Of a stretch of 29,951 nt of DNA, positions 22,149-29,724 are shown in pieces (position 1 is the stretch's first letter; each line of letters begins with the position of its first letter). This stretch comes from a virus. The position numbers and the translations under genes were made by a program. The stretch covers positions 1 to 29,951 of IMG/VR virus record IMGVR_UViG_3300042673_001607; one strand, 5' to 3'. The notes below the pieces were generated by a model. The model worked only from the letters and a program-made list of their open reading frames with translations, ran no database searches and was not told where the DNA came from.

Positions 22149-24116
22149 ATGACATTTTTTTATGACCTAAACAAGAAACTAGCAGACTTGGCCAAGAAAC
22201 AAGAGCTTACTGAATCAGCTCAACCAGCAGTGGCCGAAGGCAGTACTGGCGACTACTCAGCTAAAAAAGCTGCCGCTGGCAAAGACATTGGCAAGCCAGG
22301 CAAAGCCTTTGCCAAGATTGCCAAGAGCGCAGGCCAACGTTATGGAAGCAAGGCTGCCGGTGAACGTGTAGCTGGCGCTGTGTTGAACAAGTTGCGTGCC
22401 AAGGAAAGTGTAGAAGAAAGTGACATGGATGAGTCAGCATTACAGGCATACTTGGGCAAGAAAAAATATGGAGAGACTGGCATGAAGGCTTTGCAAAAAG
22501 CCGGACGTGAAGGAGCCAGCAAAGAAACCATGGCTCGTATCCGTGCCAAGCATGACAAGATGGATGAACAAATGGCCGACGAAGGCAATGCATTTGGCAA
22601 GGCCGTCAGAGATGCCAAGGCTGATGGCATACAGTCTGGAGAAAAAATTCGTGTAGGCGGCAAAGAGTATCCTGTCAAAGAAGAAGGCGGCATACCAATG
22701 ACAGCCAAGCAAAAAAGTTTCGCCAAATTGGCACCACCTGCAGACAAGATCACATTTGCTGACAAGATTGCCGGAGCCAAAAAAGAAGTAGATGAAATGC
22801 TGGGTGATGTGGCCGCAGAAGCCATCAAGAAAGCTGTCAAGAAATCAGAACCACGCAGCAAAGGCACAGCCTTTGATCCAGAAGTGGCCAAAGGCATGTT
22901 CGCACACAAAGACGAGCACCCACGCCATGACGTCAAAGACACAGGTTACAGCAAGCGTTATACTAGAAAAGCCGAGCCCGAGGATGAAAAGGACGACGAA
23001 GTCAAAAGCGACATGCCCAAGAAAAAAGGTCGTCCAAAATCTGCAAAACCAAAAGATCAAGAACACGTAACTAAAGGTAGTTACAAATATAAAATGGTTG
23101 GCGGGAAGCGTGTGAAGAAAGAAAAGACCGAAGAAGATTTAGATACCGATGGTGTGATGATGACTCGCCCTAGCAACATGAGCAGTGAAGACATGTCGGT
23201 TAATCTCACCGACAAAGGTGAATACGATCAAGAAGGCGACATGGCCAAGGATCAATTGCACACACTAACCAAGGCTGCCAACGAACTCAGTGCTATCCTA
23301 GACGATGATCAAAACTTGCCAGAGTGGGTACAAAGCAAGATTACCAAGGCCCTGGACTATATCAACGCTGCCAACGACTACATGGATCAAGAAGAACATG
23401 ACAATGAAGAAGCTATTGCTGAAAAAGCTGTAAGCAAAAAACAACGCAGAGCCGCTGGCATAGCACATGCCGCTCAAAAGGGTGAGATTCCCAAAAAAGA
23501 ACTGCGTGGCGCTAGTAAAGAAATGGCCAAGATGCCTGGCGGCGAACTCAAAAAGTTTGCCAAGACCAAAGAAAAAGGTCTGCCAGAAAAAGCCAAAGCC
23601 AAGAAAGAAGAATCAGTGGAGGAAACCAGTGAAGCACCCAAAGAGAAAAAAAGCTCAGGTGGATTCCAGTTTGGCAAGGGTGTATATGAAAGCATGGACA
23701 AGCGTCTCACACAGGCACTCAACGAAGGCATGAATGTCAGCGTAAACATGAACTCGGGGGCCGACGGTAATCCTACCAAGAGCATCACAGTCAGCGCCGA
23801 AGGTGAAGATGCCGAAGCTCTAGCACAGTTGTTGAAAATGGCCGGACTTGGCGGCAACGCTGAAACATGCCCAACTTGCGGCAAAAGCGACTGTGGTTGT
23901 CAAGCAATAGATGAGAACTCACCAGATTGGCCTACCAACACAGAAACCAGCGACGATGCACTGCAATACTCAGGCGGCCTGAATAAACCAAAATCAACTG
24001 GCCAGACCACTGTGCCTGTGATCGCCAGCCAAATGCGTAGACAAGTTTCGATGGAAGAAAGCGTTGAACTTGAGCGTAGTCTGTTTAAACTTTATCAAAA
24101 CTACAAAGCCCGATGA
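22149..24116 (+). CDS. Large Lys/Glu-rich head-core type protein (655 aa)
   Basis: The N-terminus MTFFYDLNKKLADLAKKQ, then LTES and AVAEG, offers prohead-protease-like sites. Most of the protein is low-complexity, highly charged and Lys-rich, like T4 scaffold and internal proteins. A conserved helical island lies at ~370-420 (QLHTLTKAANELSAIL, NLPEWVQSKITKALDYINAA). The ESVEE motif recurs at ~80, ~494 and near the C-terminus (MEESVELERS). A Cys cluster CPTCGKSDCGC (~576-586) may bind zinc. The C-terminus is SLFKLYQNYKAR. Likely a core scaffold or injected protein, by inference. The start has AGAGGA upstream. Confidence 0.7.
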   Translation: MTFFYDLNKKLADLAKKQELTESAQPAVAEGSTGDYSAKKAAAGKDIGKPGKAFAKIAKSAGQRYGSKAAGERVAGAVLNKLRAKESVEESDMDESALQAYLGKKKYGETGMKALQKAGREGASKETMARIRAKHDKMDEQMADEGNAFGKAVRDAKADGIQSGEKIRVGGKEYPVKEEGGIPMTAKQKSFAKLAPPADKITFADKIAGAKKEVDEMLGDVAAEAIKKAVKKSEPRSKGTAFDPEVAKGMFAHKDEHPRHDVKDTGYSKRYTRKAEPEDEKDDEVKSDMPKKKGRPKSAKPKDQEHVTKGSYKYKMVGGKRVKKEKTEEDLDTDGVMMTRPSNMSSEDMSVNLTDKGEYDQEGDMAKDQLHTLTKAANELSAILDDDQNLPEWVQSKITKALDYINAANDYMDQEEHDNEEAIAEKAVSKKQRRAAGIAHAAQKGEIPKKELRGASKEMAKMPGGELKKFAKTKEKGLPEKAKAKKEESVEETSEAPKEKKSSGGFQFGKGVYESMDKRLTQALNEGMNVSVNMNSGADGNPTKSITVSAEGEDAEALAQLLKMAGLGGNAETCPTCGKSDCGCQAIDENSPDWPTNTETSDDALQYSGGLNKPKSTGQTTVPVIASQMRRQVSMEESVELERSLFKLYQNYKAR

Positions 24117-24718
24117 AAACATTACGAGATTACATGGTTGAAACACAGCAGTGGCTGGCAACACCGGCTGCTGGTGATGACTTTGCGATCGAGCTGGACG
24201 ATGGTACTTTGATTGAAACCTATATCATGGCCACCGAAGGCAATGCTGTGTTGTTGGATGCCACACCAGAAATATATGCGGCCCTGGGTCAGTGGGCACA
24301 ACTGTGTGAAGATGATGATGCACAAGATTCTGAATTGACTGTGTTGAGTGAAGGCCAAATGAAAGAAATCATGTGGCGCGATGCTGAACGCATGACACTG
24401 GATCAGTTTGTTGACAAGTACGGCGACGAAGAATGGATACGTGAATTTTGGAACGCTATCATGGGCGATATTGACGAAGCCAAGTACCAAGGACGTGAAG
24501 TACCTTTAGGTAAGCCCATGGCCGGCGATGTGAAAAAATCAAAAGTGTATGTGCGTGATCCCAGCACCGGCAACGTAAAAAAAGTAAATTTTGGTGATCC
24601 CAACATGAAAATCAAAAAATCAAACCCTGCTCGACGCAAGAGCTTTAGAGCCAGACACAATTGCGCAAACCCGGGTCCCAGAACCAAGGCTCGTTACTGG
24701 TCCTGCAGAGCCTGGTAA
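24113..24718 (+). CDS. Capsid-targeted candidate with basic KSFRARHNC domain (201 aa)
   Basis: The N-terminus MKTLRDYMVETQQ is the closest match here to the T4 IPIII targeting peptide MKTYQEFIAE. The middle is acidic (LCEDDDAQDSELTVL). The C-terminal ~70 residues form a basic domain (VYVRDPSTGNVKKVNFGDPN, MKIKKSNPARRKSFRARHNC, KARYWSCRAW) like the DUF5872-type module recalled from T4-like marine phages. It may bind DNA, and the two Cys could bind metal. It overlaps the previous stop by ATGA. I infer an internal head protein. Strong motif recognition, unproved role. Confidence 0.7.
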   Translation: MKTLRDYMVETQQWLATPAAGDDFAIELDDGTLIETYIMATEGNAVLLDATPEIYAALGQWAQLCEDDDAQDSELTVLSEGQMKEIMWRDAERMTLDQFVDKYGDEEWIREFWNAIMGDIDEAKYQGREVPLGKPMAGDVKKSKVYVRDPSTGNVKKVNFGDPNMKIKKSNPARRKSFRARHNCANPGPRTKARYWSCRAW

Positions 24719-24733
24719 ACAAGGAAAACAAAA

Positions 24734-25051
24734 ATGCCACAAGCAAATGTAATCAGCACAGCCTCCAACGCAACTTGGTATACCGACAAGGCAGAAATCA
24801 CAGCCCTGGACGCAGGAGTTACCTATCAAGTATATGCAGTAGGTTTGATCACTCCGTATGGTAATGGAACCACGTACACCAGCACTCCAGAAGGCAACAT
24901 CTGGAGCAACGCTGTCAGCGTGGGTGCCAACACCACTGTGCAAATCTATGTTGGTGCAGGCAACAAGCTCACAGTCACCGGCACATTCACAGCCGCAGAA
25001 TTAGGCACAGCCAGTTCGGCCACTGAAGGTGTAACTGGCGCAGGAAGCTGA
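24734..25051 (+). CDS. Small secreted-like or virion beta protein of unknown function (105 aa)
   Basis: Thr/Ala/Gly-rich beta sequence (ATWYTDKAEITALDAGVTYQ, TVQIYVGAGNKLTVTGTF) without charge clusters, Cys or membrane segments. The good AAGGA site and its place inside the capsid-targeted cluster suggest an abundant virion or decoration protein. It lacks the targeting-type N-terminus of its neighbours. No family recognised. Confidence 0.65.
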   Translation: MPQANVISTASNATWYTDKAEITALDAGVTYQVYAVGLITPYGNGTTYTSTPEGNIWSNAVSVGANTTVQIYVGAGNKLTVTGTFTAAELGTASSATEGVTGAGS

Positions 25052-25053
25052 TC

Positions 25054-25425
25054 GTGCGAGCCAGAGAGTTTGTGGCCGAGGCCAAAGTTGGCCCAGTCGG
25101 CAAACGCAGGAGTGCAGCCACACGTGGCTTACACAAGTTCAGAGATGAAACATTTGCTGATAGGTTCTACGAACTCAATAGAGTAATGATGGCTGTGGCC
25201 AGCACAGATGGAACTTTTGTGCCAGAGCTGGATGCAGAATCATGGTCAGGTCGTCACGACGTGGCAGCTCCTTATACCAAACAAGAATCTGACATGCTGA
25301 AACAAGCCTACAAAGCCACCGGTTCCTGGCACCAAGATCTCAACAGTGGTGACATGGAATCTGGGGAAGTATCATCAACCAATAAGATCAGTCCTGTGGT
25401 AGCGTTTAAAGGTTATCCCAGATGA
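25054..25425 (+). CDS. Tandem paralogue A with capsid-targeting-like N-terminus (123 aa, GTG start)
   Basis: Starts at GTG 25054, 2 nt after the previous stop: MRAREFVAEAKVG, where FVAE|A fits a prohead-protease cleavage. The body has ATRGLHKFRDETFADRFYEL (~23-42) and a polar middle. It ends SPVVAFKGYPR, the same tail as the next gene. Shared ends with a different middle suggest a family of cargo proteins using common head and tail signals. Coupled to the next gene by ATGA. Function unknown. Confidence 0.7.
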   Translation: MRAREFVAEAKVGPVGKRRSAATRGLHKFRDETFADRFYELNRVMMAVASTDGTFVPELDAESWSGRHDVAAPYTKQESDMLKQAYKATGSWHQDLNSGDMESGEVSSTNKISPVVAFKGYPR

Positions 25426-25814
25426 GAGCCAGAGAGTTTGTCACAGAACAACGTGAACTTCCGCCGGAGATCTCGGAACCCTTGCGTTACACCTATGTGT
25501 TGCCGGGACTCAGCGCCAGCGATCCTTACAACAACTACAGATTTGGTGTGGCCATGGCCCGTGCTAGAAGTGACCTAGGACAAGATGCAACCCAAGCGGA
25601 AAAATTTATGCCAGCCTGGAAAACAGAAACAGCCTTTGGTGAACACGGTGTTGTCAGCGGGTTTGATTCCAATGTGGATCCGGTGATTGACATGGCCTTG
25701 ACCATGACCCGAACACCCGGTGGCAAAAAGCTGATCAGTTCGGCTGACAGCCGCGAGCCAGCAGGTACAGAAACCACAAGCCCTGTTCGGGCTTTCAAAG
25801 GCTATCCAAGATAA
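25422..25814 (+). CDS. Tandem paralogue B with capsid-targeting-like N-terminus (130 aa)
   Basis: MRAREFVTEQRELPPE at the start and SPVRAFKGYPR at the end mirror the preceding gene. The middle (RYTYVLPGLSASDPYNNYRF, GVAMARARSD) is unrelated by eye and has the look of a small helical domain. It shares a 16-base identical string GAGCCAGAGAGTTTGT with paralogue A (25058-25073 and 25426-25441). I infer a virion-internal protein; biochemical role unknown. Confidence 0.7.
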   Translation: MRAREFVTEQRELPPEISEPLRYTYVLPGLSASDPYNNYRFGVAMARARSDLGQDATQAEKFMPAWKTETAFGEHGVVSGFDSNVDPVIDMALTMTRTPGGKKLISSADSREPAGTETTSPVRAFKGYPR

Positions 25815-25825
25815 GCCAAATTGAT

Positions 25826-25832
25826 GTAAATA
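25826..25832 (+). promoter_or_regulatory. Late-type box GTAAATA before the nuclease gene
   Basis: GTAAATA, then ACTGAT and ATG 25839. There is no Shine-Dalgarno, giving the near-leaderless geometry. Confidence 0.48.
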
Positions 25833-25838
25833 ACTGAT

Positions 25839-26279
25839 ATGAAAAAACTACTCTTGACCCTACTGTTAGTGCCGGCACTGGCTGTGGCACAAGGCAAGAT
25901 GCCCAAAAATTCTGCCACCTATGACGCACAGATCGTGCGTGTCAACGATGGTGATACTGTTGTGATAGCCGCACCGTTCCAACCCGCTCCACTCAAGCCT
26001 GAACTGGCTGTGCGTGTGTTTGGTGTGGACACTCCAGAAAAAGGACACCGTGCCCAATGCCCGTCAGAAGCACAACGTGGTGAGCAAGCAAGTGCATTTA
26101 CCAAAAACGCTGTGAAGAACGCCAAACGACATCAAGTCATATTATATTCCTGGGACAAGTTTGGCGGCCGTGTGCTGGGTGACATGATCCTGGACGGTGT
26201 GAGCTTGCGTAGTGAACTGATCCGCAATGGCTTTGCACGTGAATACTACGGCGACGCCAAACAAAGCTGGTGCCAATAA
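25839..26279 (+). CDS. Exported Staphylococcal-nuclease-type (SNase) nuclease
   Basis: Cleaves DNA or RNA with calcium. Residues 1-18 form a Sec signal peptide (MKK, hydrophobic LLLTLLLVPALAVA, A-V-A-Q cleavage site), so the mature enzyme should act in the periplasm or outside. The SNase fold follows: VNDGDT (35-40), R59 and D64-T-P-E67 in VRVFGVDTPE, R111 in DKFGGRV, corresponding to R35, D40, E43 and R87 of staphylococcal nuclease. All catalytic residues are present. 146 aa is a normal size. The mature protein has Cys74 and Cys145, able to form a disulphide. It sits between capsid-cargo genes and the large terminase. Confidence 0.92.
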   Translation: MKKLLLTLLLVPALAVAQGKMPKNSATYDAQIVRVNDGDTVVIAAPFQPAPLKPELAVRVFGVDTPEKGHRAQCPSEAQRGEQASAFTKNAVKNAKRHQVILYSWDKFGGRVLGDMILDGVSLRSELIRNGFAREYYGDAKQSWCQ

Positions 26280-26304
26280 TCCAACACTGTTGTCCAATCT
26301 CATC

Positions 26305-26311
26305 ATAAATT
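26305..26311 (+). promoter_or_regulatory. Late-type box variant ATAAATT before gp17
   Basis: ATAAATT, then AATGC and ATG 26317. One base off the common form, but at the same 5-nt distance. No Shine-Dalgarno. Confidence 0.4.
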
Positions 26312-26316
26312 AATGC

Positions 26317-27879
26317 ATGAGCGCAGAATCCACACTGGTCAAAGCCCCCCACCGCAGACAAACATTCACTGACGAACAACTAGAACAATTTGTTCGGTGC
26401 ACTGATCCTGTGACCGGTCCGCAGTATTTCATGGACAACTTTTTCCACATACAGCATCCCACACGTGGCAAGATGCTGTATCATCCGTTTGACTATCAGA
26501 AACGTCTGATAGATACCTACCACAACTATCGTTTTAGTATCAGCATGATGCCCAGGCAAACTGGCAAATCAACCAGTGCCGCTGGGTACTTGTTATGGTA
26601 TGCCATGTTTGTACCAGACTCAACAATCCTAATTGCCGCACACAAGTACACAGGCTCACAGGAGATCATGCAACGTATCCGTTATGCCTATGAACTGTGT
26701 CCCGACCACATACGTGCAGGGGCCACCAACTACAACAAAGGCAGCATAGACTTTGAAAACGGTAGCCGCATAATATCAGCCACCACAACCGAAACTACTG
26801 GTCGTGGTATGTCCATATCACTCTTATACTGTGACGAGTTCGCCTATGTGCGACCCACCATAGCCAAAGAATTCTGGACCTCCATCAGCCCTACCTTGGC
26901 CACTGGTGGTAAGGCCATTATCACAAGTACTCCCAGCAGTGACGAAGATCAGTTTGCTCTGCTGTGGAAAGGCGCCAACCGGTGTGAAGACGCCTATGGC
27001 AATCCTACCCGAGTGGGCATCAATGGATTCCGTGCTTATCGAAGTTACTGGAACGAACATCCAGATCGCGACGCCAAGTGGGCCGACGAACAACGGGCAC
27101 AGCTAGGCGATGATCGTTTCCGTCGAGAAATGGACTGTGAATTCATCATTGATGAGGAAACTCTAATAGCCCCAGCCAAACTGTTTGATCTCAACGGACA
27201 TGAACCTTTGTACAAACTGGGACAGGTGCGATGGTATCAGCGGCCACACAAGGATAGGATTTACGTGGTATCGCTGGATCCCAGCCTGGGCACTGGCGGA
27301 GATCCTGCGGCCATACAGGTATTCGAAGCCAACAACACTGAACAAGTGGCCGAATGGCGCCACAACCGGACCACCATTCCCGAACAGATACGTATCTTGG
27401 CCGACATTGTTCAACACCTAAATGAAACAGTACAGGAACCCAAGAACATTTACTTTAGTATAGAAAACAACACTATTGGCGAAGCTGCCTTGATCAGCAT
27501 AGCCGAATACGGGGAAGAACGCATACAGGGATATTTTCTTAGCGAACCAAAAAGCGGAGGCAACCGCAGATATCGCAAAGGATTCAACACCACACACAAA
27601 GAAAAACTCAATGCCTGCAACAAGTTAAAAATCCTGGTAGAAACAGGCCGCATGAAAATACGCAGTCCGGGCCTGGTCAGCGAGCTCAAAACGTTTGTGG
27701 CTTCGGGCACGGGTTATGCGGCCAAACTGGGCGAAACCGACGATTTAGTCATGAGTACCCTGCTGGCCATACGCATGTTGCTGTTGTTGCAGACTTTTGA
27801 CTCGGGCATAGACAATCAAATGCGTGATCATGGACAAGTTTTGGATCCGCCCATGCCCTTTATCAGTACACGATACTAG
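26317..27879 (+). CDS. 17: Terminase large subunit, T4 gp17-like
   Basis: The packaging motor ATPase and headful nuclease. 520 aa. Walker A MPRQTGKST at 78-86, Walker B SLLYCDEF at 168-175, coupling motif TSTP at 203-206. The C-terminal RNase H-like nuclease has D321 in SLDPSLG, E383 in SIENNTIG and D475-D476 in GETDDLVMS. All key residues are present. The length is below T4 gp17 (610), lacking part of the N-terminal region. An overlapping ATG at 26313 is out of frame. It is preceded by the SNase gene and followed by the conserved 556-aa gene. Confidence 0.96.
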   Translation: MSAESTLVKAPHRRQTFTDEQLEQFVRCTDPVTGPQYFMDNFFHIQHPTRGKMLYHPFDYQKRLIDTYHNYRFSISMMPRQTGKSTSAAGYLLWYAMFVPDSTILIAAHKYTGSQEIMQRIRYAYELCPDHIRAGATNYNKGSIDFENGSRIISATTTETTGRGMSISLLYCDEFAYVRPTIAKEFWTSISPTLATGGKAIITSTPSSDEDQFALLWKGANRCEDAYGNPTRVGINGFRAYRSYWNEHPDRDAKWADEQRAQLGDDRFRREMDCEFIIDEETLIAPAKLFDLNGHEPLYKLGQVRWYQRPHKDRIYVVSLDPSLGTGGDPAAIQVFEANNTEQVAEWRHNRTTIPEQIRILADIVQHLNETVQEPKNIYFSIENNTIGEAALISIAEYGEERIQGYFLSEPKSGGNRRYRKGFNTTHKEKLNACNKLKILVETGRMKIRSPGLVSELKTFVASGTGYAAKLGETDDLVMSTLLAIRMLLLLQTFDSGIDNQMRDHGQVLDPPMPFISTRY

Positions 27880-27886
27880 CTAAATA
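27880..27886 (+). promoter_or_regulatory. Late-type box CTAAATA
   Basis: GCTAAATA directly after the gp17 stop, then CATTACT and ATG 27894. No Shine-Dalgarno. Confidence 0.52.
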
Positions 27887-27893
27887 CATTACT

Positions 27894-29564
27894 ATGGCGC
27901 AACACACACCTGCACAACAACTGTATGACCTGCTGGTCAGCAGAAATTTTGATCCAGAATTGCTGGACAGCACTGGACGTCCCAGCGAAGACCCCAGCGA
28001 CACTGAAATTTTCAGCTTTGATTTCCAAACAGAATCCGGCAATGATTACGGAACTGTGGTCATCATGTTGGGCGACAACAACGACATGGAAATCTACTTT
28101 GGCGACAATATTGGACGTGGCATGGAAGTGGATGACAAACGAGAGTGGTTTGATTTCTTGTACCAGCTGAGAATGTTTGCCAAACGCAATCTAATGACTT
28201 TTGGACTTAAAAATCTCAATCGCCTGCGTTACAGCATGCAAGGCCAGGCAGCCATCAAAGAAGGCCTGTTTGAAAGCTGGAACGGTAAAAAAGACATTTC
28301 ATGGAACGCTGGTGCCACAGAAAGCCGACTCATGATCAAACACAAACGAGCCCTGGGTGAAGATGAAGCCAGATTCCGTTGTGTGGAAAGCCTGTTTATT
28401 GAAACTGCCGAAGGCGAACGTTACAAGTTACCATTTAAAAATCTAACTGGCGGAAAAGCCATGTTGGAACATGTCCGCAATGGCGGCCGTCCTTATGATA
28501 CTCGTGGACAACACATCGCTGAAATGGTCACTGAACTCAATGTGCTCAGCAGATTCCGCAGAGCCAATCATGGCCGAATATTTGAAGGCGACACCGCGGC
28601 CTTGGTAGATCAGACCAATGCCTATTATGAAACTGCACGCCGCACACTAAAAAGTTTGTCAACCAAATCAGGATACAACACCTATTTTGAAACTTGGGAT
28701 CCTGAACAGGTAACCGAAGAAGAAATGGTCATAGAAGGTCTCAAGCATTTGTTTATAACACAAACCTTGGATCAACGGATCGAAGAGGCCTTGCCAATCT
28801 TGGCCCGCATACAACAACAAGGAACTGAAATGAAAGAAGCCAACATATTTGAAGCCTGGGCCCGACAACTGGTAGAAGGCACCTGGGCCACGCCCGACAC
28901 CCCAGAAAAACGTGCCACCTTGGCACAGTTGATGAGCGCAGAGTTCCCAGTGGGACCCGATGCCACCAATGCCACAGAACAATTGTATGACATCCTGGGC
29001 GACGATGTGTTGTTTGATCGCTTGGAAACTTTGAGTACCCAAGATGCCGATGCCGATGCTAGACAAATAATCTATGATCGCATGCAAGAACTAGCAGACC
29101 ATCCAGATGTTCGTGCTGCCATGAGTGAATTTACCATGGATCAACAGGCTGAACCTGCTGAACCTGCTGAACCCATGGGCGAAACAGTCAAAGATCCTGC
29201 CGATCAAACCGAAGATCCCGAGGGAACCAAGCAACCCGATTACGATGAGTATGCGGATAGCCTGAAGAAAATACTTCAGCGTGCTGGTGTGGATGACACA
29301 GTCAAGGCCGCACCACCTTATGAAGCGTCAGTGGAAGAGGATGCCCAACCTGGTGTTGTGGCTGATTTTGATGAAGCTGAAAATCTTAGCCCATTCACTG
29401 AAGAAGCCAAATGCAACATGACCGAAGCCGGTGAGATGTGCCCAATGCATGGACTCAAAGAATGTGGCGCATACGAAGATGCGGCCATGACCACAGCTAC
29501 ACCACCCTTGGAAGAGAGTGATTTGGTCAGAATCAAAACTCTTGCTGGATTCATGATAAAATAA
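27894..29564 (+). CDS. Conserved T4-like phage protein, probably virion-associated (556 aa)
   Basis: The N-terminal domain (~1-115) contains DYGTVVIMLGDNNDMEIYFG and WFDFLYQLRMFAKRNLM. It is followed by GLFESWNGKKDISW (~124-137), RLMIKHKRALGE and the conserved ESLFIETAEGERYKLPFKNL (~165-184), GGKAMLEHVRNGG, features I recall from large cyanophage virion proteins of unknown role. The middle is helical. The C-terminal region is acidic, with AEPAEPAEP (encoded by three 9-bp repeats), a Cys motif MCPMHGLKECG, and ends VRIKTLAGFMIK. Probably packaged or structural; no enzyme motif is seen. Confidence 0.75.
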   Translation: MAQHTPAQQLYDLLVSRNFDPELLDSTGRPSEDPSDTEIFSFDFQTESGNDYGTVVIMLGDNNDMEIYFGDNIGRGMEVDDKREWFDFLYQLRMFAKRNLMTFGLKNLNRLRYSMQGQAAIKEGLFESWNGKKDISWNAGATESRLMIKHKRALGEDEARFRCVESLFIETAEGERYKLPFKNLTGGKAMLEHVRNGGRPYDTRGQHIAEMVTELNVLSRFRRANHGRIFEGDTAALVDQTNAYYETARRTLKSLSTKSGYNTYFETWDPEQVTEEEMVIEGLKHLFITQTLDQRIEEALPILARIQQQGTEMKEANIFEAWARQLVEGTWATPDTPEKRATLAQLMSAEFPVGPDATNATEQLYDILGDDVLFDRLETLSTQDADADARQIIYDRMQELADHPDVRAAMSEFTMDQQAEPAEPAEPMGETVKDPADQTEDPEGTKQPDYDEYADSLKKILQRAGVDDTVKAAPPYEASVEEDAQPGVVADFDEAENLSPFTEEAKCNMTEAGEMCPMHGLKECGAYEDAAMTTATPPLEESDLVRIKTLAGFMIK

Positions 29565-29584
29565 GCAGTCTGAACAACCGCGTC

Positions 29585-29591
29585 ATAAATA
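29585..29591 (+). promoter_or_regulatory. Late-type box ATAAATA before gp32
   Basis: ATAAATA, 4 nt upstream of the sigma70 -35 at 29595. gp32 may be transcribed by both programmes, as in T4, where gene 32 has more than one promoter. Confidence 0.5.
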
Positions 29592-29594
29592 AAC

Positions 29595-29623
29595 TTGACG
29601 CTCCTCAAACTAGCGTGTATACT
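29595..29623 (+). promoter_or_regulatory. Sigma70-type promoter for gp32
   Basis: TTGACG (29595-29600), 17-nt spacer, TATACT (29618-29623). Predicted start ~29630, giving a leader of about 95 nt. Confidence 0.8.
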
Positions 29624-29627
29624 TGTT

Positions 29628-29646
29628 AAAGTGTATGCGCTTTTTT
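29628..29646 (+). terminator. Weak terminator-like hairpin
   Basis: AAAGTG (29628-29633), loop TATG, CGCTTT (29638-29643, one G-U pair), then T to 29646. It could end transcripts from the 556-aa gene. It overlaps the start of the gp32 leader, so attenuation is unlikely. Confidence 0.4.
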
Positions 29647-29658
29647 GTTCAGCATCAC

Positions 29659-29718
29659 AGGCAACCAAAATCTAAACTTTAGATAGGCAACACATAGTAA
29701 AACTTTTAGAAAGGCAAC
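29659..29718 (+). repeat. Three AGGCAAC repeats in the gp32 leader
   Basis: AGGCAAC at 29659-29665, 29685-29691 and 29712-29718, spaced 26 and 27 nt. The third overlaps the AAAGG ribosome site. The second and third share more context (CTTTAGATAGGCAAC, CTTTTAGAAAGGCAAC). A small hairpin ATCTAA-ACT-TTAGAT (29670-29684) lies between copies 1 and 2. It may be an autoregulatory operator. Confidence 0.65.
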
Positions 29719-29724
29719 TTAACT

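Noticed and set aside
29151-29177. Tandem 9-bp repeat coding AEPAEPAEP as a regulatory or recombination element
   Set aside because: A short in-frame linker repeat in a disordered protein tail is common and needs no other explanation.
29628-29646. Attenuator controlling gp32
   Set aside because: It would act on an RNA of only about 15 nt; it is more likely a weak terminator for the gene upstream, or nothing.
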